Counted from the stretch's first letter, positions 54,731 through 64,000 are shown. The stretch is 64,000 nt of DNA from Pseudomonas sediminis (GCF_039555755.1 NZ_CP154631.1:1240001-1304000); one strand, 5' to 3'. The notes: a model not told the origin generated them from the sequence alone. Translations and numbers: made by a program.

Positions 54731-55594
54731 TCAGGCGTTAAGCACCACCGTGCGGTTAGCGTTGAGGAACACCCGACGCTCGATGTGATAACCAACCGCG
54801 CGGGCCAGGGTCAGGCATTCGATGTCGCGGCCCTTGGCGATCAGGTCTTCGGGGTAGTGGGCGTGATCCACCGCCTCCACGCCCTGGGCGATGATCGGCC
54901 CCTCGTCGAGGTCGTTGTTGATGTAGTGCGCCGTAGCGCCAACCAGCTTGACGCCCTTCTGGTAAGCCTGGTGATAGGGCTTGGCGCCCTTGAAACCGGG
55001 CAGCAGCGAGTGGTGGATATTGATCGCCCAACCGTCCAACTTGCGGCACAGCTCGGGCGACAGCACCTGCATGTAGCGGGCGAGCACCACCAACTCCGCG
55101 CCGGTGTCCTCGATCACCTGCAGCACCTTGCGCTCTTGCGACGGCTTGTCGGCCGGATCGAGCGGGAAATGGTGATAGGGAATGCCGTGCCAGCGCGCCA
55201 GCGGCTCGAGGTCGGGATGGTTGGACACCACCGCCACCACGTCCATGGCCAGTTGGCCGATACGCTGGCGATACAGGAGGTCATGCAGACAGTGGTCGGC
55301 CTTGGACACCATCAACACCACCTTGGCGCGGTAGCCCGGCGGGGTCAGCTCGACCTGCATGCCGAAGGGCGCCAGACGCTCAGCTACACCGGCGCGAAAG
55401 GCAGCCTCGTCGAAATCCTGCGGTTGGCGGAACTCGACGCGGATGAAGAAGCGCGAGGACAGCCGGTCATCGAAACTGTGATGCTCGGTGACGTAGCAGC
55501 GCTGCTCGAAGAGAAAGCGCGTCACCGCATCCACGGTGCCGAGCACGCTCGGGCAATGGGCGGTGAGAATCCAGGTGTCGGGGGTGCGGCTCAT
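54731..55594 (-). CDS. purU: Formyltetrahydrofolate deformylase
   Basis: A 287-residue enzyme that hydrolyses 10-formyl-THF to formate and THF. An N-terminal ACT domain (~8-85) is followed by the formyltransferase-like domain with VVAVVSNHPDL, MQVLSPELCRKLDGWAINIHHSLLPGFKG and the HYINNDLDEGPII active-site block. The start is the ATG at 55594 with GGAG upstream. Within a sarcosine operon it relieves the one-carbon load on folate. Confidence 0.95.
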   Translation of the reverse strand: MSRTPDTWILTAHCPSVLGTVDAVTRFLFEQRCYVTEHHSFDDRLSSRFFIRVEFRQPQDFDEAAFRAGVAERLAPFGMQVELTPPGYRAKVVLMVSKADHCLHDLLYRQRIGQLAMDVVAVVSNHPDLEPLARWHGIPYHHFPLDPADKPSQERKVLQVIEDTGAELVVLARYMQVLSPELCRKLDGWAINIHHSLLPGFKGAKPYHQAYQKGVKLVGATAHYINNDLDEGPIIAQGVEAVDHAHYPEDLIAKGRDIECLTLARAVGYHIERRVFLNANRTVVLNA

Positions 55595-55627
55595 AAAAAA
55601 CTCCAGAACAAACTCCGCTGCTTTGCA

Positions 55628-55653
55628 CCCCTCTCCCATTCATGGGAGAGGGG
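55628..55653. repeat. CTCTCCC palindrome in the soxG-purU gap
   Basis: Perfect 12-bp arms (55628-55639 and 55642-55653) of the type CCCCTCTCCCAT. A second CCCCTCTCCC half element lies at about 55694. Same repeat class as 59753-59778. Confidence 0.8.
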
Positions 55654-55728
55654 CCGGGGGAGAGGGCCGCCGGTACAATGCGATCCGCCCTTCCCCTCTC
55701 CCAAGAGGGGAGAGGGAGCCGTTCGATA

Positions 55729-56358
55729 TCAGGCCTCGACGGCGAGGCCGTACTCGGCACTGGCATCCTGCAACCACAGCCAGAAGTAGTCGGAGAAGCT
55801 GCGGCGAATCACCAGCTCCCAGGTCTCTTCGCCGGTGTGGCGAATCACCAGCTGCGACTTGGCGAACACGGTGCCCACCGCCTTGCCGACCGGGAAGTTG
55901 CTCGGGTGCACGTCGTAGCTGCTGGACTTCATCAGCAGCTCGCGCACCTTCGGCCCGGACAGCTCCAGCAGGGTTTGCCCGCCGCTGACGTTGACCACCG
56001 AGAAATGCTGACCGTCCAGCGCTGTACGCAGCTTGCGCTCGACCTCGAACTCGCTGCCGCCAGGCACGATCAGCAGCCACTCGTCCGGGCCCAGCCACTG
56101 CAGCGAGGTGTCGCCGTCGGCAACCAGGGTCAACGCCACCGGCAGCTCCAGGCCCAGGGCCTTGTGCACACCGCCGGAGAAGCCAGCGTCCTTGGCATCC
56201 CCACGAATGACCAAGTGCCCGCGCAGTTTCTTCTCGCGCAGGGTGATGCCGGCGTTCTTGCGACCCTTGCCGACCAGCTCATGCAGGCCGGCGTGATGCA
56301 GCGGCGACTGCCCGGCGATGTCGGCGGGACGTTGTTGGTAGACGTTGACGTTAGACAT
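55729..56358 (-). CDS. soxG: Sarcosine oxidase gamma subunit
   Basis: A 209-residue gamma subunit of heterotetrameric sarcosine oxidase. It has a GcvT/YgfZ-like fold (SLQWLGPDEWLLIVP; LTDRS-like LELSGPKVRELLMK) without known catalytic residues and packs on the alpha subunit. The start is the ATG at 56358, overlapping the soxA stop by 8 bp. Confidence 0.95.
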   Translation of the reverse strand: MSNVNVYQQRPADIAGQSPLHHAGLHELVGKGRKNAGITLREKKLRGHLVIRGDAKDAGFSGGVHKALGLELPVALTLVADGDTSLQWLGPDEWLLIVPGGSEFEVERKLRTALDGQHFSVVNVSGGQTLLELSGPKVRELLMKSSSYDVHPSNFPVGKAVGTVFAKSQLVIRHTGEETWELVIRRSFSDYFWLWLQDASAEYGLAVEA

Positions 56359-59300
56359 TCTGGCGATCCCCTTTCGGGTCATAGAACACGGAGCTGCAGA
56401 TTTCGGCTTCGATCAGGCTGCCATCGGCCAGCGGCGCGAACACACGCTCGCCCATGCGCTTGAGACCGCCCTTGACCACCGCCATGGCGAAGCTGTAACC
56501 CATGGCCGCGCTCATGTAGCTGGAGGTGACGTGGCCGACCATCTGCATCGGGATGGACTGTTTCGGGTCGAACACCAGTTGCGCGCCTTCCGGCAGCACC
56601 TGGTTCGGGTTGACCGGTTTCAGCCCGACCAACTGCTTGCGGTCTTCGCGCAGGCAGTCGTCGCGGTTCATACCGCGCTTGCCGATCCAGGAGAACGGCT
56701 TGGTGCGCCCAACGCACCAGCCCATGTTGAGGTCGTCCGGGGTCACCGAGGCGTCGGTGTCCTGACCGACGATGATGAAGCCCTTCTCCGCCCGCAGCAC
56801 GTGCATGGTCTCGGTGCCGTAAGGGGTCAGGTCGAACTCCTTGCCGGCTTCGATGATCTGCTCCCACACGCCCAGGGCGTAGTCGGCCTGCACGTTCACC
56901 TCGTAGCTCAGCTCGCCGGTGAAGGAGATGCGGAACACCCGCGCCGGCACGCCGCCGACCAGGCCTTCCTTCCAGCTCATGAAGGGAAAGGCGTCCTTGT
57001 CCAGGTCGATGTCGGTGACCTTGGCCAGCAGCTTGCGGCTGTTGGGGCCGGACAGGGTCATGGTCGCCCAGTGGTCGGTGACCGAAGTGAAATACACCTT
57101 CAGCTCCGGCCATTCGGTCTGGTGGTAGATTTCCAGCCATTCCATCACGCGGGCAGCGCCGCCGGTGGTGGTGGTCATGACGAAATGGTTGTCGGCCAGA
57201 CAGGCGGTGACGCCGTCGTCGAAGACCATGCCGTCTTCCTTGCACATCAGGCCGTAGCGCGCCTTGCCCACGTCCAGCTTGGTCCAGGCATTGGTGTAGA
57301 CGCGGTTGAGGAACTCGCGCGCATCCGGGCCCTGGATGTCGATCTTGCCTAGGGTCGAGGCATCGAGAATGCCCACGCTGTTGCGCACGGCCAGGCACTC
57401 ACGCGCCACGGCGGCATGCAGGTCCTCGCCATTTTTCGGGAAGTACCAGGGGCGCTTCCACTGGCCGACGTCCTCGAACTCGGCGCCGTTCTTCACATGC
57501 CATGCCTGCATCGCGGTGTAACGCTTGGCATCGAACAGCTCACCACAATGACGACCTGCCACGGCGCCGAAGGTCACCGGGGTGTAGTTCGGGCGGAACA
57601 TGGTGGTGCCCATCTGCACGATGCTGATGCCCATCGAACGCGCGGCGATAGCCAGGCCGTTGATGTTACCCAGCTTGCCCTGGTCAGTGCCAAAGCCCAG
57701 TGCGGTGTAACGCTTGACGTGCTCGACCGACTCGAAGCCTTCACGCGTTGCCAGCTCGATGCCGGCCGCGGTGACATCGTTCTGCAGGTCGACGAACTGC
57801 TTCGGCGCACGCGCCGTGGACTTGTCATGCGGCACCTGGAACAGCGCCAGCATCGGCTCCTCCTGGCGCGCCTCGGCCTGCGGCAGGCTGCCGCTGACGG
57901 CCTTGTAACCAGCCTCGGCAGCTGCCTTGGCGCCGGCCTCGAAACCGTTGGCGAGTACGTCGCCGAGGGCAAACACACCGTTCACCGCGCCGGCGTCGAT
58001 GCGCTGCTGAATGCCGTTGCCCGGCCCCGGCACGAAACCGAGGATGTCTTCACGCCACTCCGGGCGACCGCCCAGGTGCGAAGCCAAATGCACTACCGGG
58101 CTATAGCCGCCGGAGCTGACGATCAGGTCGCAGTCCAACACTTCGCCGGGGCTGGTGACTTTGTGGGCCTTGACGTCGATGGCGCAGATACGCGCGCCGG
58201 TGACGCGCTTGCTACCGCGCGCCTCGACCACTGCGCTGCCGGTGAGGATGCGTACGCCACGCGCACGCGCCTCCTCGACCCAGCTGCCGCGCGGGTTGCT
58301 GCGGGCATCGGCGACAGCCACCACCTTGCGCCCGGCATCGAGCCAGTCGAGCACCACGCGGTAGGCGTAATCGTTGTTGGTCGACAGCACCAGTTCCTGG
58401 CCCGGTGCCACGCCATAACGGCGGACGTAGGTCGACACGGCGCCAGCCAGCATGTTGCCGGGCACATCGTTGTTGGCGTACACCAGCGGCCGCTCATGAG
58501 CACCGCTGGCCAACACCACGCGCTTGGCGCGGACGCGGTGCATACGCTGACGAGCCTGCCCCATCGGAGCGACTTCACCGAGGTGATCGGTCAGGCGCTG
58601 ATGGATGGTGAGGAAGTTGTGGTCGTGGTAACCGTTGACTGTGGCGCGTGGCAGCAGGGTGACTTCCGGCAGCGTCTTCAGCTCGGCGATGGCCTGCGCT
58701 ACCCATTCGGCGGCAGGCTTGCCATCCAGGGTTTCGCGGGTGTCGAGCAGGCTGCCACCGAACTCTTCCTGTTCATCGGCGAGGATCACTCGCGCACCGC
58801 TGCGGCCGGCCGCCAATGCGGCAGCCAGGCCGGCAGGGCCGGCGCCGACGATCAGCACGTCGCAGTGCTGGTTCATCTGGTCATATATATCCGGGTCGAC
58901 CTCGGTGGGCGAACGGCCCAAGCCTGCGGCCTTACGGATGTACTTCTCGTAGGTCATCCACAGGTTCTGCGGATACATGAAGGTCTTGTAGTAGAAACCG
59001 GGCGGCATCATGCCGCCGCCGACCTTGCCGAGAATGCCCATCAGGTCGGTGTTGACGCTCGGCCAGCCGTTGGTGCTGCTGGCCACCAGGCCGCTGTACA
59101 GCGCCTGCTGGGTGGCGCGCACGTTGGGAATCTGCGCCGCCTCGCTGGAGCCGATCTGCAGCACGGCGTTGGGCTCTTCCGCGCCAGCCGCGACGATGCC
59201 GCGTGGGCGCGAGTACTTGAAGCTGCGGCCGACGATGTCGACGCCGTTGGCCAGCAACGCGGCGGCCAGGCTGTCGCCGGCGAAGCCCTGATAGGTCTGG

Positions 59301-59374
59301 CCATTGAAGGTGAAACTCAGCGCCTGGCTGCGGTCGATGCGACCACCCTTGGCAAGACGATTGACCTGGCTCAT
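56351..59374 (-). CDS. soxA: Sarcosine oxidase alpha subunit
   Basis: A 1007-residue subunit. The N-terminal part contains a ferredoxin-like segment and an NAD-binding flavoprotein domain (VLIVGAGPAGLAAALAAGRSGARV). The C-terminal ~400 residues form an aminomethyltransferase (GcvT-like) folate-binding domain, where the formaldehyde unit is passed to tetrahydrofolate. The start is the ATG at 59374, overlapping the soxD stop (ATGA), with AAGGAG upstream; an open frame upstream overlaps soxD and is spurious. Confidence 0.96.
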   Translation of the reverse strand: MSQVNRLAKGGRIDRSQALSFTFNGQTYQGFAGDSLAAALLANGVDIVGRSFKYSRPRGIVAAGAEEPNAVLQIGSSEAAQIPNVRATQQALYSGLVASSTNGWPSVNTDLMGILGKVGGGMMPPGFYYKTFMYPQNLWMTYEKYIRKAAGLGRSPTEVDPDIYDQMNQHCDVLIVGAGPAGLAAALAAGRSGARVILADEQEEFGGSLLDTRETLDGKPAAEWVAQAIAELKTLPEVTLLPRATVNGYHDHNFLTIHQRLTDHLGEVAPMGQARQRMHRVRAKRVVLASGAHERPLVYANNDVPGNMLAGAVSTYVRRYGVAPGQELVLSTNNDYAYRVVLDWLDAGRKVVAVADARSNPRGSWVEEARARGVRILTGSAVVEARGSKRVTGARICAIDVKAHKVTSPGEVLDCDLIVSSGGYSPVVHLASHLGGRPEWREDILGFVPGPGNGIQQRIDAGAVNGVFALGDVLANGFEAGAKAAAEAGYKAVSGSLPQAEARQEEPMLALFQVPHDKSTARAPKQFVDLQNDVTAAGIELATREGFESVEHVKRYTALGFGTDQGKLGNINGLAIAARSMGISIVQMGTTMFRPNYTPVTFGAVAGRHCGELFDAKRYTAMQAWHVKNGAEFEDVGQWKRPWYFPKNGEDLHAAVARECLAVRNSVGILDASTLGKIDIQGPDAREFLNRVYTNAWTKLDVGKARYGLMCKEDGMVFDDGVTACLADNHFVMTTTTGGAARVMEWLEIYHQTEWPELKVYFTSVTDHWATMTLSGPNSRKLLAKVTDIDLDKDAFPFMSWKEGLVGGVPARVFRISFTGELSYEVNVQADYALGVWEQIIEAGKEFDLTPYGTETMHVLRAEKGFIIVGQDTDASVTPDDLNMGWCVGRTKPFSWIGKRGMNRDDCLREDRKQLVGLKPVNPNQVLPEGAQLVFDPKQSIPMQMVGHVTSSYMSAAMGYSFAMAVVKGGLKRMGERVFAPLADGSLIEAEICSSVFYDPKGDRQNV

Positions 59375-59697
59375 GCCGTTACTCCTTCTGCCACGGCTTG
59401 CTTGTCGGTGGCCGCGGCCGCGGTGACCGAAGGCTTCTCGCCGACCTTGTAGGTCTCGAGGATCTCGTAGGTCACGGTGTGGCGGGTGACGTTGAAATAC
59501 TTGCGGCAACCGGCCGCATGCACCCACAGCTCGTGGTGGATGCCGCGCGGGTTGTCGCGGAAGAACATGTACTCGCCCCACTCGGCATCGCTGCAGGCAT
59601 CGGGATCGAGCGGGCGGGCGATGTGCGCCTGGCCCTTGGCGTGGAATTCCTCTTCGGAGCGCAGTTCGCCACAGTAAGGGCAGAAGATGTGCAGCAT
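59371..59697 (-). CDS. soxD: Sarcosine oxidase delta subunit
   Basis: A 108-residue zinc-binding subunit: FCPYCGELR at the N terminus and GCRKYFNVTRHTVTYEI later supply ligands. The start is the ATG at 59697 with AGGAGG upstream; an ATG 18 bases earlier is less favourable. The last ~20 residues are an Ala-rich tail. Confidence 0.94.
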   Translation of the reverse strand: MLHIFCPYCGELRSEEEFHAKGQAHIARPLDPDACSDAEWGEYMFFRDNPRGIHHELWVHAAGCRKYFNVTRHTVTYEILETYKVGEKPSVTAAAATDKQAVAEGVTA

Positions 59698-59752
59698 GTT
59701 GGCCTCCTGAAACACTCCCCGCTCGCAGATGCCAACGGGGTTTATCTTGTCT

Positions 59753-59778
59753 CCCCTCTCCCACTTGTGGGAGAGGGG
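59753..59778. repeat. CTCTCCC palindrome in the soxB-soxD gap
   Basis: Perfect 12-bp arms (59753-59764 and 59767-59778) of the type CCCCTCTCCCAC around a TT loop. Closely related to 55628-55653. Confidence 0.8.
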
Positions 59779-59834
59779 TCGGGGGAGAGGGCATTCGGTG
59801 TTGGCCGCGCTACCCTCTCCCGGCCCTGCGGGCC

Positions 59835-59860
59835 ACCCTCTCCCGCAAGCGGGAGAGGGT
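59835..59860. repeat. Second CTCTCCC palindrome in the soxB-soxD gap
   Basis: Perfect 12-bp arms ACCCTCTCCCGC (59835-59846) and their complement (59849-59860). With 59753-59778 it makes a tandem hairpin pair in the 188-bp transcribed gap. Confidence 0.8.
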
Positions 59861-59885
59861 CATCAGCTTTGCGCTACGCGCGCTT

Positions 59886-61136
59886 TTAGTGAGCCACCGC
59901 AGCGGCGCCGTGCTCGTCGATCAGTGCGCCGGTGTGGAAACGGTCAATGGAGAACGGCTTGGCCAGTGGGTGCATTTCACCCTTGGCCAGGCTGGCGGCG
60001 AAGACGTGGCCCGAACCCGGCGTGGCCTTGAAGCCACCAGTGCCCCAACCGCAGTTGAAGAACAGGTTGTCCACCGGAGTCTTGGAGATGATCGGGCAGG
60101 CATCCGGGCTGGTATCGACGATGCCGCCCCACTGGCGGTTCATACGCACTCGCGAGAGCACCGGGAACATCTCGACGATGGCCTGCAGGGTGTGCTCGAT
60201 AGTGTGGTAGGAGCCGCGCTGGCCGTAGCCGTTGTAGCCGTCGATGCCGGCACCGATGACCAGATCGCCCTTGTCCGACTGGCTGATGTAGCCATGCACG
60301 GCGTTGGACATGATCACGCTGTCGATGATCGGCTTGATCGGCTCGGACACCAGCGCTTGCAGCGGGTGCGATTCCAGCGGCAGACGGAAGCCGGCGAGCC
60401 CCGCCATGTGCCCGGAATTACCGGCAGTGACCACACCGACGCGCTTGGCGCCGATGAAACCCTTGTTGGTCTCCACGCCGATCACCGCACCGTTCTGCTT
60501 GCGGAAACCGATCACCTCGGTGTTCTGGATCAGATCGACGCCCAAGGCATCGGCGGCACGTGCGTAGCCCCAGGCCACGGCGTCGTGACGGGCGACGCCA
60601 CCGCGACGCTGTACGGTGGAACCCATCACCGGGTAACGGGTGTTCTTGCTGCAGTCGAGGTAGGGAATCTCCGCCTCGACCTGCTTGGCATCCAGCAGTT
60701 CACCATCCACGCCATTGAGGCGGTTGGCGCTGACGCGGCGCTCGGCGTCACGCATGTCCTGCAGGGTGTGGCAGAGGTTGTAGACACCGCGCTGGGAGAA
60801 CATGACGTTGTAGTTGATGTCCTGCGACAGCCCTTCCCACAACTTCATCGCGTGTTCGTAGAGCTGCGCGGACTCGTCCCACAGGTAGTTGGAACGCACG
60901 ATGGTGGTGTTGCGCGCGGTGTTGCCGCCGCCGAGCCAGCCCTTCTCCACCACTGCGACGTTCTTCACGCCGAACTCCTTGGCCAGGTAATAGGCTGTGG
61001 CCAGGCCGTGGCCGCCACCGCCGACGATGATCACGTCGTACACCGGCTTGGGCGTCGGGTTACGCCACATGCGCTGCCAGTTCTCATGGTGGCTGAACGA
61101 GTGCTTGAACAGGCCGAAGCCGGAATAACGTTGCAT
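59886..61136 (-). CDS. soxB: Sarcosine oxidase beta subunit
   Basis: A 416-residue FAD/FMN flavoprotein that oxidises sarcosine to glycine. The FAD Rossmann motif is [20 protein letters not shown] and the amine-oxidase region [17 protein letters not shown] follows. The C-terminal [17 protein letters not shown] closes the FAD site. AAGGAG precedes the ATG. It follows glyA after a gap holding a 27-bp inverted repeat. Confidence 0.97.
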   Translation of the reverse strand: MQRYSGFGLFKHSFSHHENWQRMWRNPTPKPVYDVIIVGGGGHGLATAYYLAKEFGVKNVAVVEKGWLGGGNTARNTTIVRSNYLWDESAQLYEHAMKLWEGLSQDINYNVMFSQRGVYNLCHTLQDMRDAERRVSANRLNGVDGELLDAKQVEAEIPYLDCSKNTRYPVMGSTVQRRGGVARHDAVAWGYARAADALGVDLIQNTEVIGFRKQNGAVIGVETNKGFIGAKRVGVVTAGNSGHMAGLAGFRLPLESHPLQALVSEPIKPIIDSVIMSNAVHGYISQSDKGDLVIGAGIDGYNGYGQRGSYHTIEHTLQAIVEMFPVLSRVRMNRQWGGIVDTSPDACPIISKTPVDNLFFNCGWGTGGFKATPGSGHVFAASLAKGEMHPLAKPFSIDRFHTGALIDEHGAAAVAH

Positions 61137-61173
61137 GAAGATGCTCCTTGAATCTGTTCTCGAACGCCTAACC

Positions 61174-61243
61174 TGTAGGAGCCAGCTTGCTGGCGATCCA
61201 TTACAACGAGCTCGGCTGGATCGCCAGCAAGCTGGCTCCTACA
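61174..61243. repeat. Perfect 27-bp inverted repeat between glyA and soxB
   Basis: Arms 61174-61200 and 61217-61243 are exact reverse complements with a 16-base spacer. Each begins or ends in TGTAGGAGCCAGC/GCTGGCTCCTACA, a frequent Pseudomonas REP type, so this is a REP pair. As mRNA it would form a very stable hairpin. Confidence 0.9.
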
Positions 61244-61258
61244 ACAGAGCAGAAGGCT

Positions 61259-62512
61259 TTAGCGGTATACGGGGTAGTCCGCGCACAGCCCGGCGACCAG
61301 CTTGGCCACCTGCGCCTCGACATCGGCATCGCCAAGGTGATCGAGGATGTCGCAGATCCAGCCGGCCAGCGCCTGGCACTGGGCGACCTTGAAGCCACGG
61401 GTGGTCACCGCCGGCGTGCCGATACGGATGCCCGAGGTCACGAACGGCGACTGCGGGTCGTTGGGCACGGCGTTCTTGTTCACGGTGATGCCGGCGCGGC
61501 CAAGGGCAGCATCGGCCTCCTTGCCGGTCAGCCCCTGCTTGATCAGGCTGAGCAGGAACAGGTGGTTGTCGGTGCCGCCAGACACCACTTCGTAGCCGCG
61601 CTCGATGAACACCTGGGCCATGGCCTGGGCGTTGTCGATGACCTGTTGCTGGTAGGCCTTGAACTCCGGCTCCATGGCCTCCTTGAAGCACACCGCCTTG
61701 GCGGCGATGACGTGCATCAGCGGGCCGCCCTGAGCACCGGGGAAGACGGCGGAGTTGAGCTTCTTCTCGATCTCTTCGTTGGCCTTGGCCAGGATCAGGC
61801 CGCCACGCGGGCCACGCAGGGTCTTGTGGGTGGTGGTAGTGACCACATCGGCGAAGGGAATCGGGTTCGGGTACAGACCGGCGGCGACCAGGCCAGCGAC
61901 GTGGGCCATGTCGACGAACAGCAGCGCACCGACCTTGTCGGCGATGGCGCGAAAGCGCGGGAAATCCAGGGTCTTGGAGTAGGCGGAAAACCCGGCGACG
62001 ATGATCTTCGGCTTGTGCTCCACGGCCAGGCGCTCGACCTCGTCGTAGTCGATCAGCCCGGTAGCGGTGTCCAGGCCGTACTGCACGGCGTTGTAGAGTT
62101 TGCCCGAGGACGACACCTTGGCGCCGTGAGTCAGGTGGCCGCCGTGGGCCAGGCTCATGCCGAGGATAGTGTCGCCGGCATTGAGCAACGCCAGGTACAC
62201 GGCGCTGTTGGCCGAGGAACCGGAGTGCGGCTGAACGTTGGCGTAATCGGCGCCGAACAGCGCCTTGGCGCGGTCGATGGCCAGTTGCTCGACCTTGTCG
62301 ACATACTCGCAGCCACCGTAATAACGCTTGCCCGGATAACCTTCGGCGTACTTGTTGGTCAGGCCGCTGCCCTGCGCTTCCATCACCCGCTGGCTGCAGT
62401 AGTTTTCCGAGGCGATCAGCTCGATGTGCTCTTCCTGACGGCGTTCTTCCTGATCGATCGCCGCGAGCAACTCGTCGTCGTAACCCTGAATCTGATCCTG
62501 CTTGCTGAACAT
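61259..62512 (-). CDS. glyA: Serine hydroxymethyltransferase
   Basis: A 417-residue PLP enzyme interconverting glycine and serine with 5,10-methylene-THF. The PLP lysine is at residue 230 ([16 protein letters not shown]). The start is the ATG at 62512 with AGGAG upstream; the long open frame further upstream is non-coding. It leads the sox operon and uses the glycine and methylene-THF made by sarcosine oxidase, so it is the catabolic glyA copy (glyA1 of P. aeruginosa). Confidence 0.97.
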   Translation of the reverse strand: MFSKQDQIQGYDDELLAAIDQEERRQEEHIELIASENYCSQRVMEAQGSGLTNKYAEGYPGKRYYGGCEYVDKVEQLAIDRAKALFGADYANVQPHSGSSANSAVYLALLNAGDTILGMSLAHGGHLTHGAKVSSSGKLYNAVQYGLDTATGLIDYDEVERLAVEHKPKIIVAGFSAYSKTLDFPRFRAIADKVGALLFVDMAHVAGLVAAGLYPNPIPFADVVTTTTHKTLRGPRGGLILAKANEEIEKKLNSAVFPGAQGGPLMHVIAAKAVCFKEAMEPEFKAYQQQVIDNAQAMAQVFIERGYEVVSGGTDNHLFLLSLIKQGLTGKEADAALGRAGITVNKNAVPNDPQSPFVTSGIRIGTPAVTTRGFKVAQCQALAGWICDILDHLGDADVEAQVAKLVAGLCADYPVYR

Positions 62513-62712
62513 CTCAACTCTCCTGCAGCGCCTGTGGGCGGCGGTCTTGGACGGGCAGGCCGGCAAGGCCCTGTGCAGCGATGGTAGGGCCGCCCCTGCC
62601 CGCCCAAATGCCTGCCAACGCCGTGAGAGCATTCGTTTGCGACATGGCCTTGTCGCAATCAGGCGCGTCGCGGGTGCGCCGCTGGTTTGCACACAAATCA
62701 CGGGGATCAAAC

Positions 62713-63142
62713 TGTGGATAAACCGTGCATACAACGCCCGCCCCCAGGAATGGCAGGGGCTCCCGCAAAAAGGTCATTCCTGATCGATATCAAGCAGTTA
62801 ACAACATCAGCCATACACAGAAGCCGTGGACTAGCCTGTGGAAAAGCTGTCAGCAGATTGCTGCCGGCCTTGCACTCACTGCGATACAGGGCTGCGCTCA
62901 ATATCCATACACCCGCACCGCCACCCTGGCTTATCCACCAGCGACATGAGCGAGAGGCAGGGATCGGTTGGGGATATGCACAGAAGATGTGGATGAAACT
63001 GTGCATAGGCTGTTCGACGCAGGCGCGAAGCCAGAGCAGCCGGGGCTTGCCGAGATACGGCTAAAAATCGAACAGGATCAAATAGATAGACGCGGCTTGT
63101 GCACAAATACTGTGGGCGCCACTGTGCACTGCCTGTGGAAAT
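62713..63142. repeat. DnaA-box-like repeat region upstream of glyA (copy 2)
   Basis: The 690-bp gap 62513-63202 has no convincing gene. It holds TGTGGATAA (62713), CTGTGGAAA (62835, 63134), TTATCCACC (62931), ATATGCACA (62974), TGTGGATGA (62988), TGTGCATAG (63000), TTGTGCACAA (63097) and TGTGCACTG (63123). Bases ~62974-63060 and ~63097-63175 look like degenerate tandem units ending in CCAGAGC...GGGGCT. 63061-63106 aligns with 24766-24800. Confidence 0.6.
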
Positions 63143-63202
63143 CCGGCGCCAGGCCAGAGCCCACGGGGCTCCGGCACAAGCGCACGTTATTTACTCAGCC
63201 AC

Positions 63203-63502
63203 TTATGGCTTGAGTTTCTCTCCGCAACTGCTGGAGGCATTCACCAGGCGCTGCTGCATGGTAGGGTCAGGCGGAGACTGGCGACTCATTTCCTGCAACT
63301 CGGCCTCGCTGAATTCCTTGCTGACGCTGGTCGCAGCGCAGTCGCAATAAGCACGCAGTTGTGGCTCCTCGTAGCCTGCCGGTGCGCCAGCGATGCACTG
63401 CTGAACGAATTCGGTCTTGGCATCATCCGACCACTCGGCAGCGGAAACGGGCAGCGCCACGGCCAGCGGCAGAGCAAGGGCGAGCAGGTGACGATAAGTC
63501 AT
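63203..63502 (-). CDS. Small periplasmic protein of unknown function
   Basis: A 99-residue protein with a signal peptide (MTYRHLLALALPLAVALPVSA). The mature part of ~78 residues has four cysteines (QCIAGA, YCDCAATS, SSCGEKL), likely forming disulphides. AAGGAG precedes the ATG at 63502. It occupies the position of PA5414 between glyA and ltaE in P. aeruginosa. Function unknown. Confidence 0.78.
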   Translation of the reverse strand: MTYRHLLALALPLAVALPVSAAEWSDDAKTEFVQQCIAGAPAGYEEPQLRAYCDCAATSVSKEFSEAELQEMSRQSPPDPTMQQRLVNASSSCGEKLKP

Positions 63503-63741
63503 GGGAAACTCCTTCTCTTGATTGCGGAGAGCGGATCGACTGCCGCCCTCTGGTAAGTGTGAACGCCAGAGCAAGCTTCAAGTTCCATCTGCTAGCCGAA
63601 CGTTTGGCCACGAACCGACTCGGCAGTACGCTTCAGCGCAACAACTCGTCGCGGCGACGGACGCCTGACAGATAGCCGCAGGGTTAAAGTAGAGGCTTTC
63701 CCGGCAGACCCGCCGGCAGGTTTTTCAGAAGGAACGCGCCA

Positions 63742-64000
63742 ATGCCCGACAATGCCCAGCAATTCGCCAGCGACAACTACTCCGGCATCTGTCCCGAAGC
63801 CTGGGCCGCCATGGCCGAGGCCAACCAGGGCCACCAGCGCGCCTACGGCGATGACGAATGGACGGCGCGCGCTGCCGATCACTTCCGCCGCCTGTTCGAG
63901 ACCGACTGCGAGGTGTTCTTCGCCTTCAACGGCACCGCGGCCAACTCCCTGGCCCTGGCCTCGCTGTGCCAGAGCTACCACAGCGTGATCTGCTCGGAGA
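63742..64000 (+). CDS. ltaE: Low-specificity L-threonine aldolase, 5' part
   Basis: The first 86 residues run off the right edge. FASDNYSGICPEAWAAMAEAN, GDDEWTARAADHFRRLFE and FFAFNGTAANSLALASLCQ are the N-terminal signature of PLP-dependent L-threonine aldolase, which splits threonine to glycine and acetaldehyde. AAGGA precedes the ATG. Its place near glyA fits glycine metabolism. The PLP lysine is beyond the window. Confidence 0.92.
   Translation, partial: MPDNAQQFASDNYSGICPEAWAAMAEANQGHQRAYGDDEWTARAADHFRRLFETDCEVFFAFNGTAANSLALASLCQSYHSVICSE

Noticed and set aside
62514..63350. Several short open frames in the gap upstream of glyA
   Set aside because: Overlapping frames on both strands, no homology; the conserved signal there is DnaA-box-like sites.
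1..64000. CRISPR arrays, tRNA or rRNA genes, prophage or plasmid modules
   Set aside because: No regularly spaced direct repeats, cas genes, tRNA-like segments, rRNA signatures, integrase or phage structural genes were seen by eye.

Overview
This is a chromosomal window from a high-GC gammaproteobacterium, almost certainly a Pseudomonas of the P. mendocina/oleovorans type. The evidence is gene content and order: the biotin operon beside a FadE-like acyl-CoA dehydrogenase pair, glyA-soxBDAG-purU-fdhA next to ltaE, a CBS/cNMP protein and exonuclease beside a DUF4212/ActP-type symporter, and creBCD. Dispersed REP-type palindromes and AAYAAYAA (Crc/Hfq) leader motifs fit the same genus. The species is an inference; no rRNA or tRNA gene was seen.

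Layout. 1-1755: 3' end of an AraC regulator, a GGA-rich Rsm-class small RNA with a perfect GacA box, and an endonuclease I gene. 1840-9072: histidine utilisation cluster, hutI-hutG-hutU-hutH-hutC on the minus strand with hutD divergent; two GTATATAC operators lie between hutI and hutD. 9122-14315: two acyl-CoA dehydrogenases flanking a membrane GGDEF protein. 14485-20290: a HEQAH protein, a flagellar-rod-like small protein and bioB-bioF-bioH-bioC-bioD behind a BirA-type operator. 20487-28373: a small membrane protein, comF, modE, srkA, rarD, gcvR, a GNAT and glcB. 28493-37585: an LtaS/MdoB-like phosphotransferase, the CBS/cNMP signalling protein with its exonuclease, the U32 protein TrhP and an acetate-type sodium symporter with its small subunit.

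38246-47429 is the least ordinary part. creD is separated from creBC by a LexA-boxed FAN1 nuclease/helicase pair. Beyond that pair lies an AT-rich HEPN-like gene carrying the left half of an integron attC site, then an IS4-like transposase fragment abutting a 5'-truncated LprI fragment. This looks like a recombination scar.

47625-53205 holds signalling and envelope genes (CBS protein, chemoreceptor, retropepsin-like zinc protease, HD-GYP protein, YihG-like acyltransferase). 53311-62512 is one minus-strand one-carbon unit, glyA-soxB-soxD-soxA-soxG-purU-fdhA. It takes sarcosine to glycine and serine and disposes of formyl and formaldehyde units, and most of its junctions carry a palindromic repeat. 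62513-63202 is a DnaA-box-like intergenic region related to the one at 24741-24861. The window closes with a small periplasmic protein and the start of ltaE.

Predicted regulatory circuits: GacA to Rsm RNA; HutC on hut; Crc/Hfq on hutU, the symporter and a CBS protein; BirA on bioB; LexA on FAN1-helicase.
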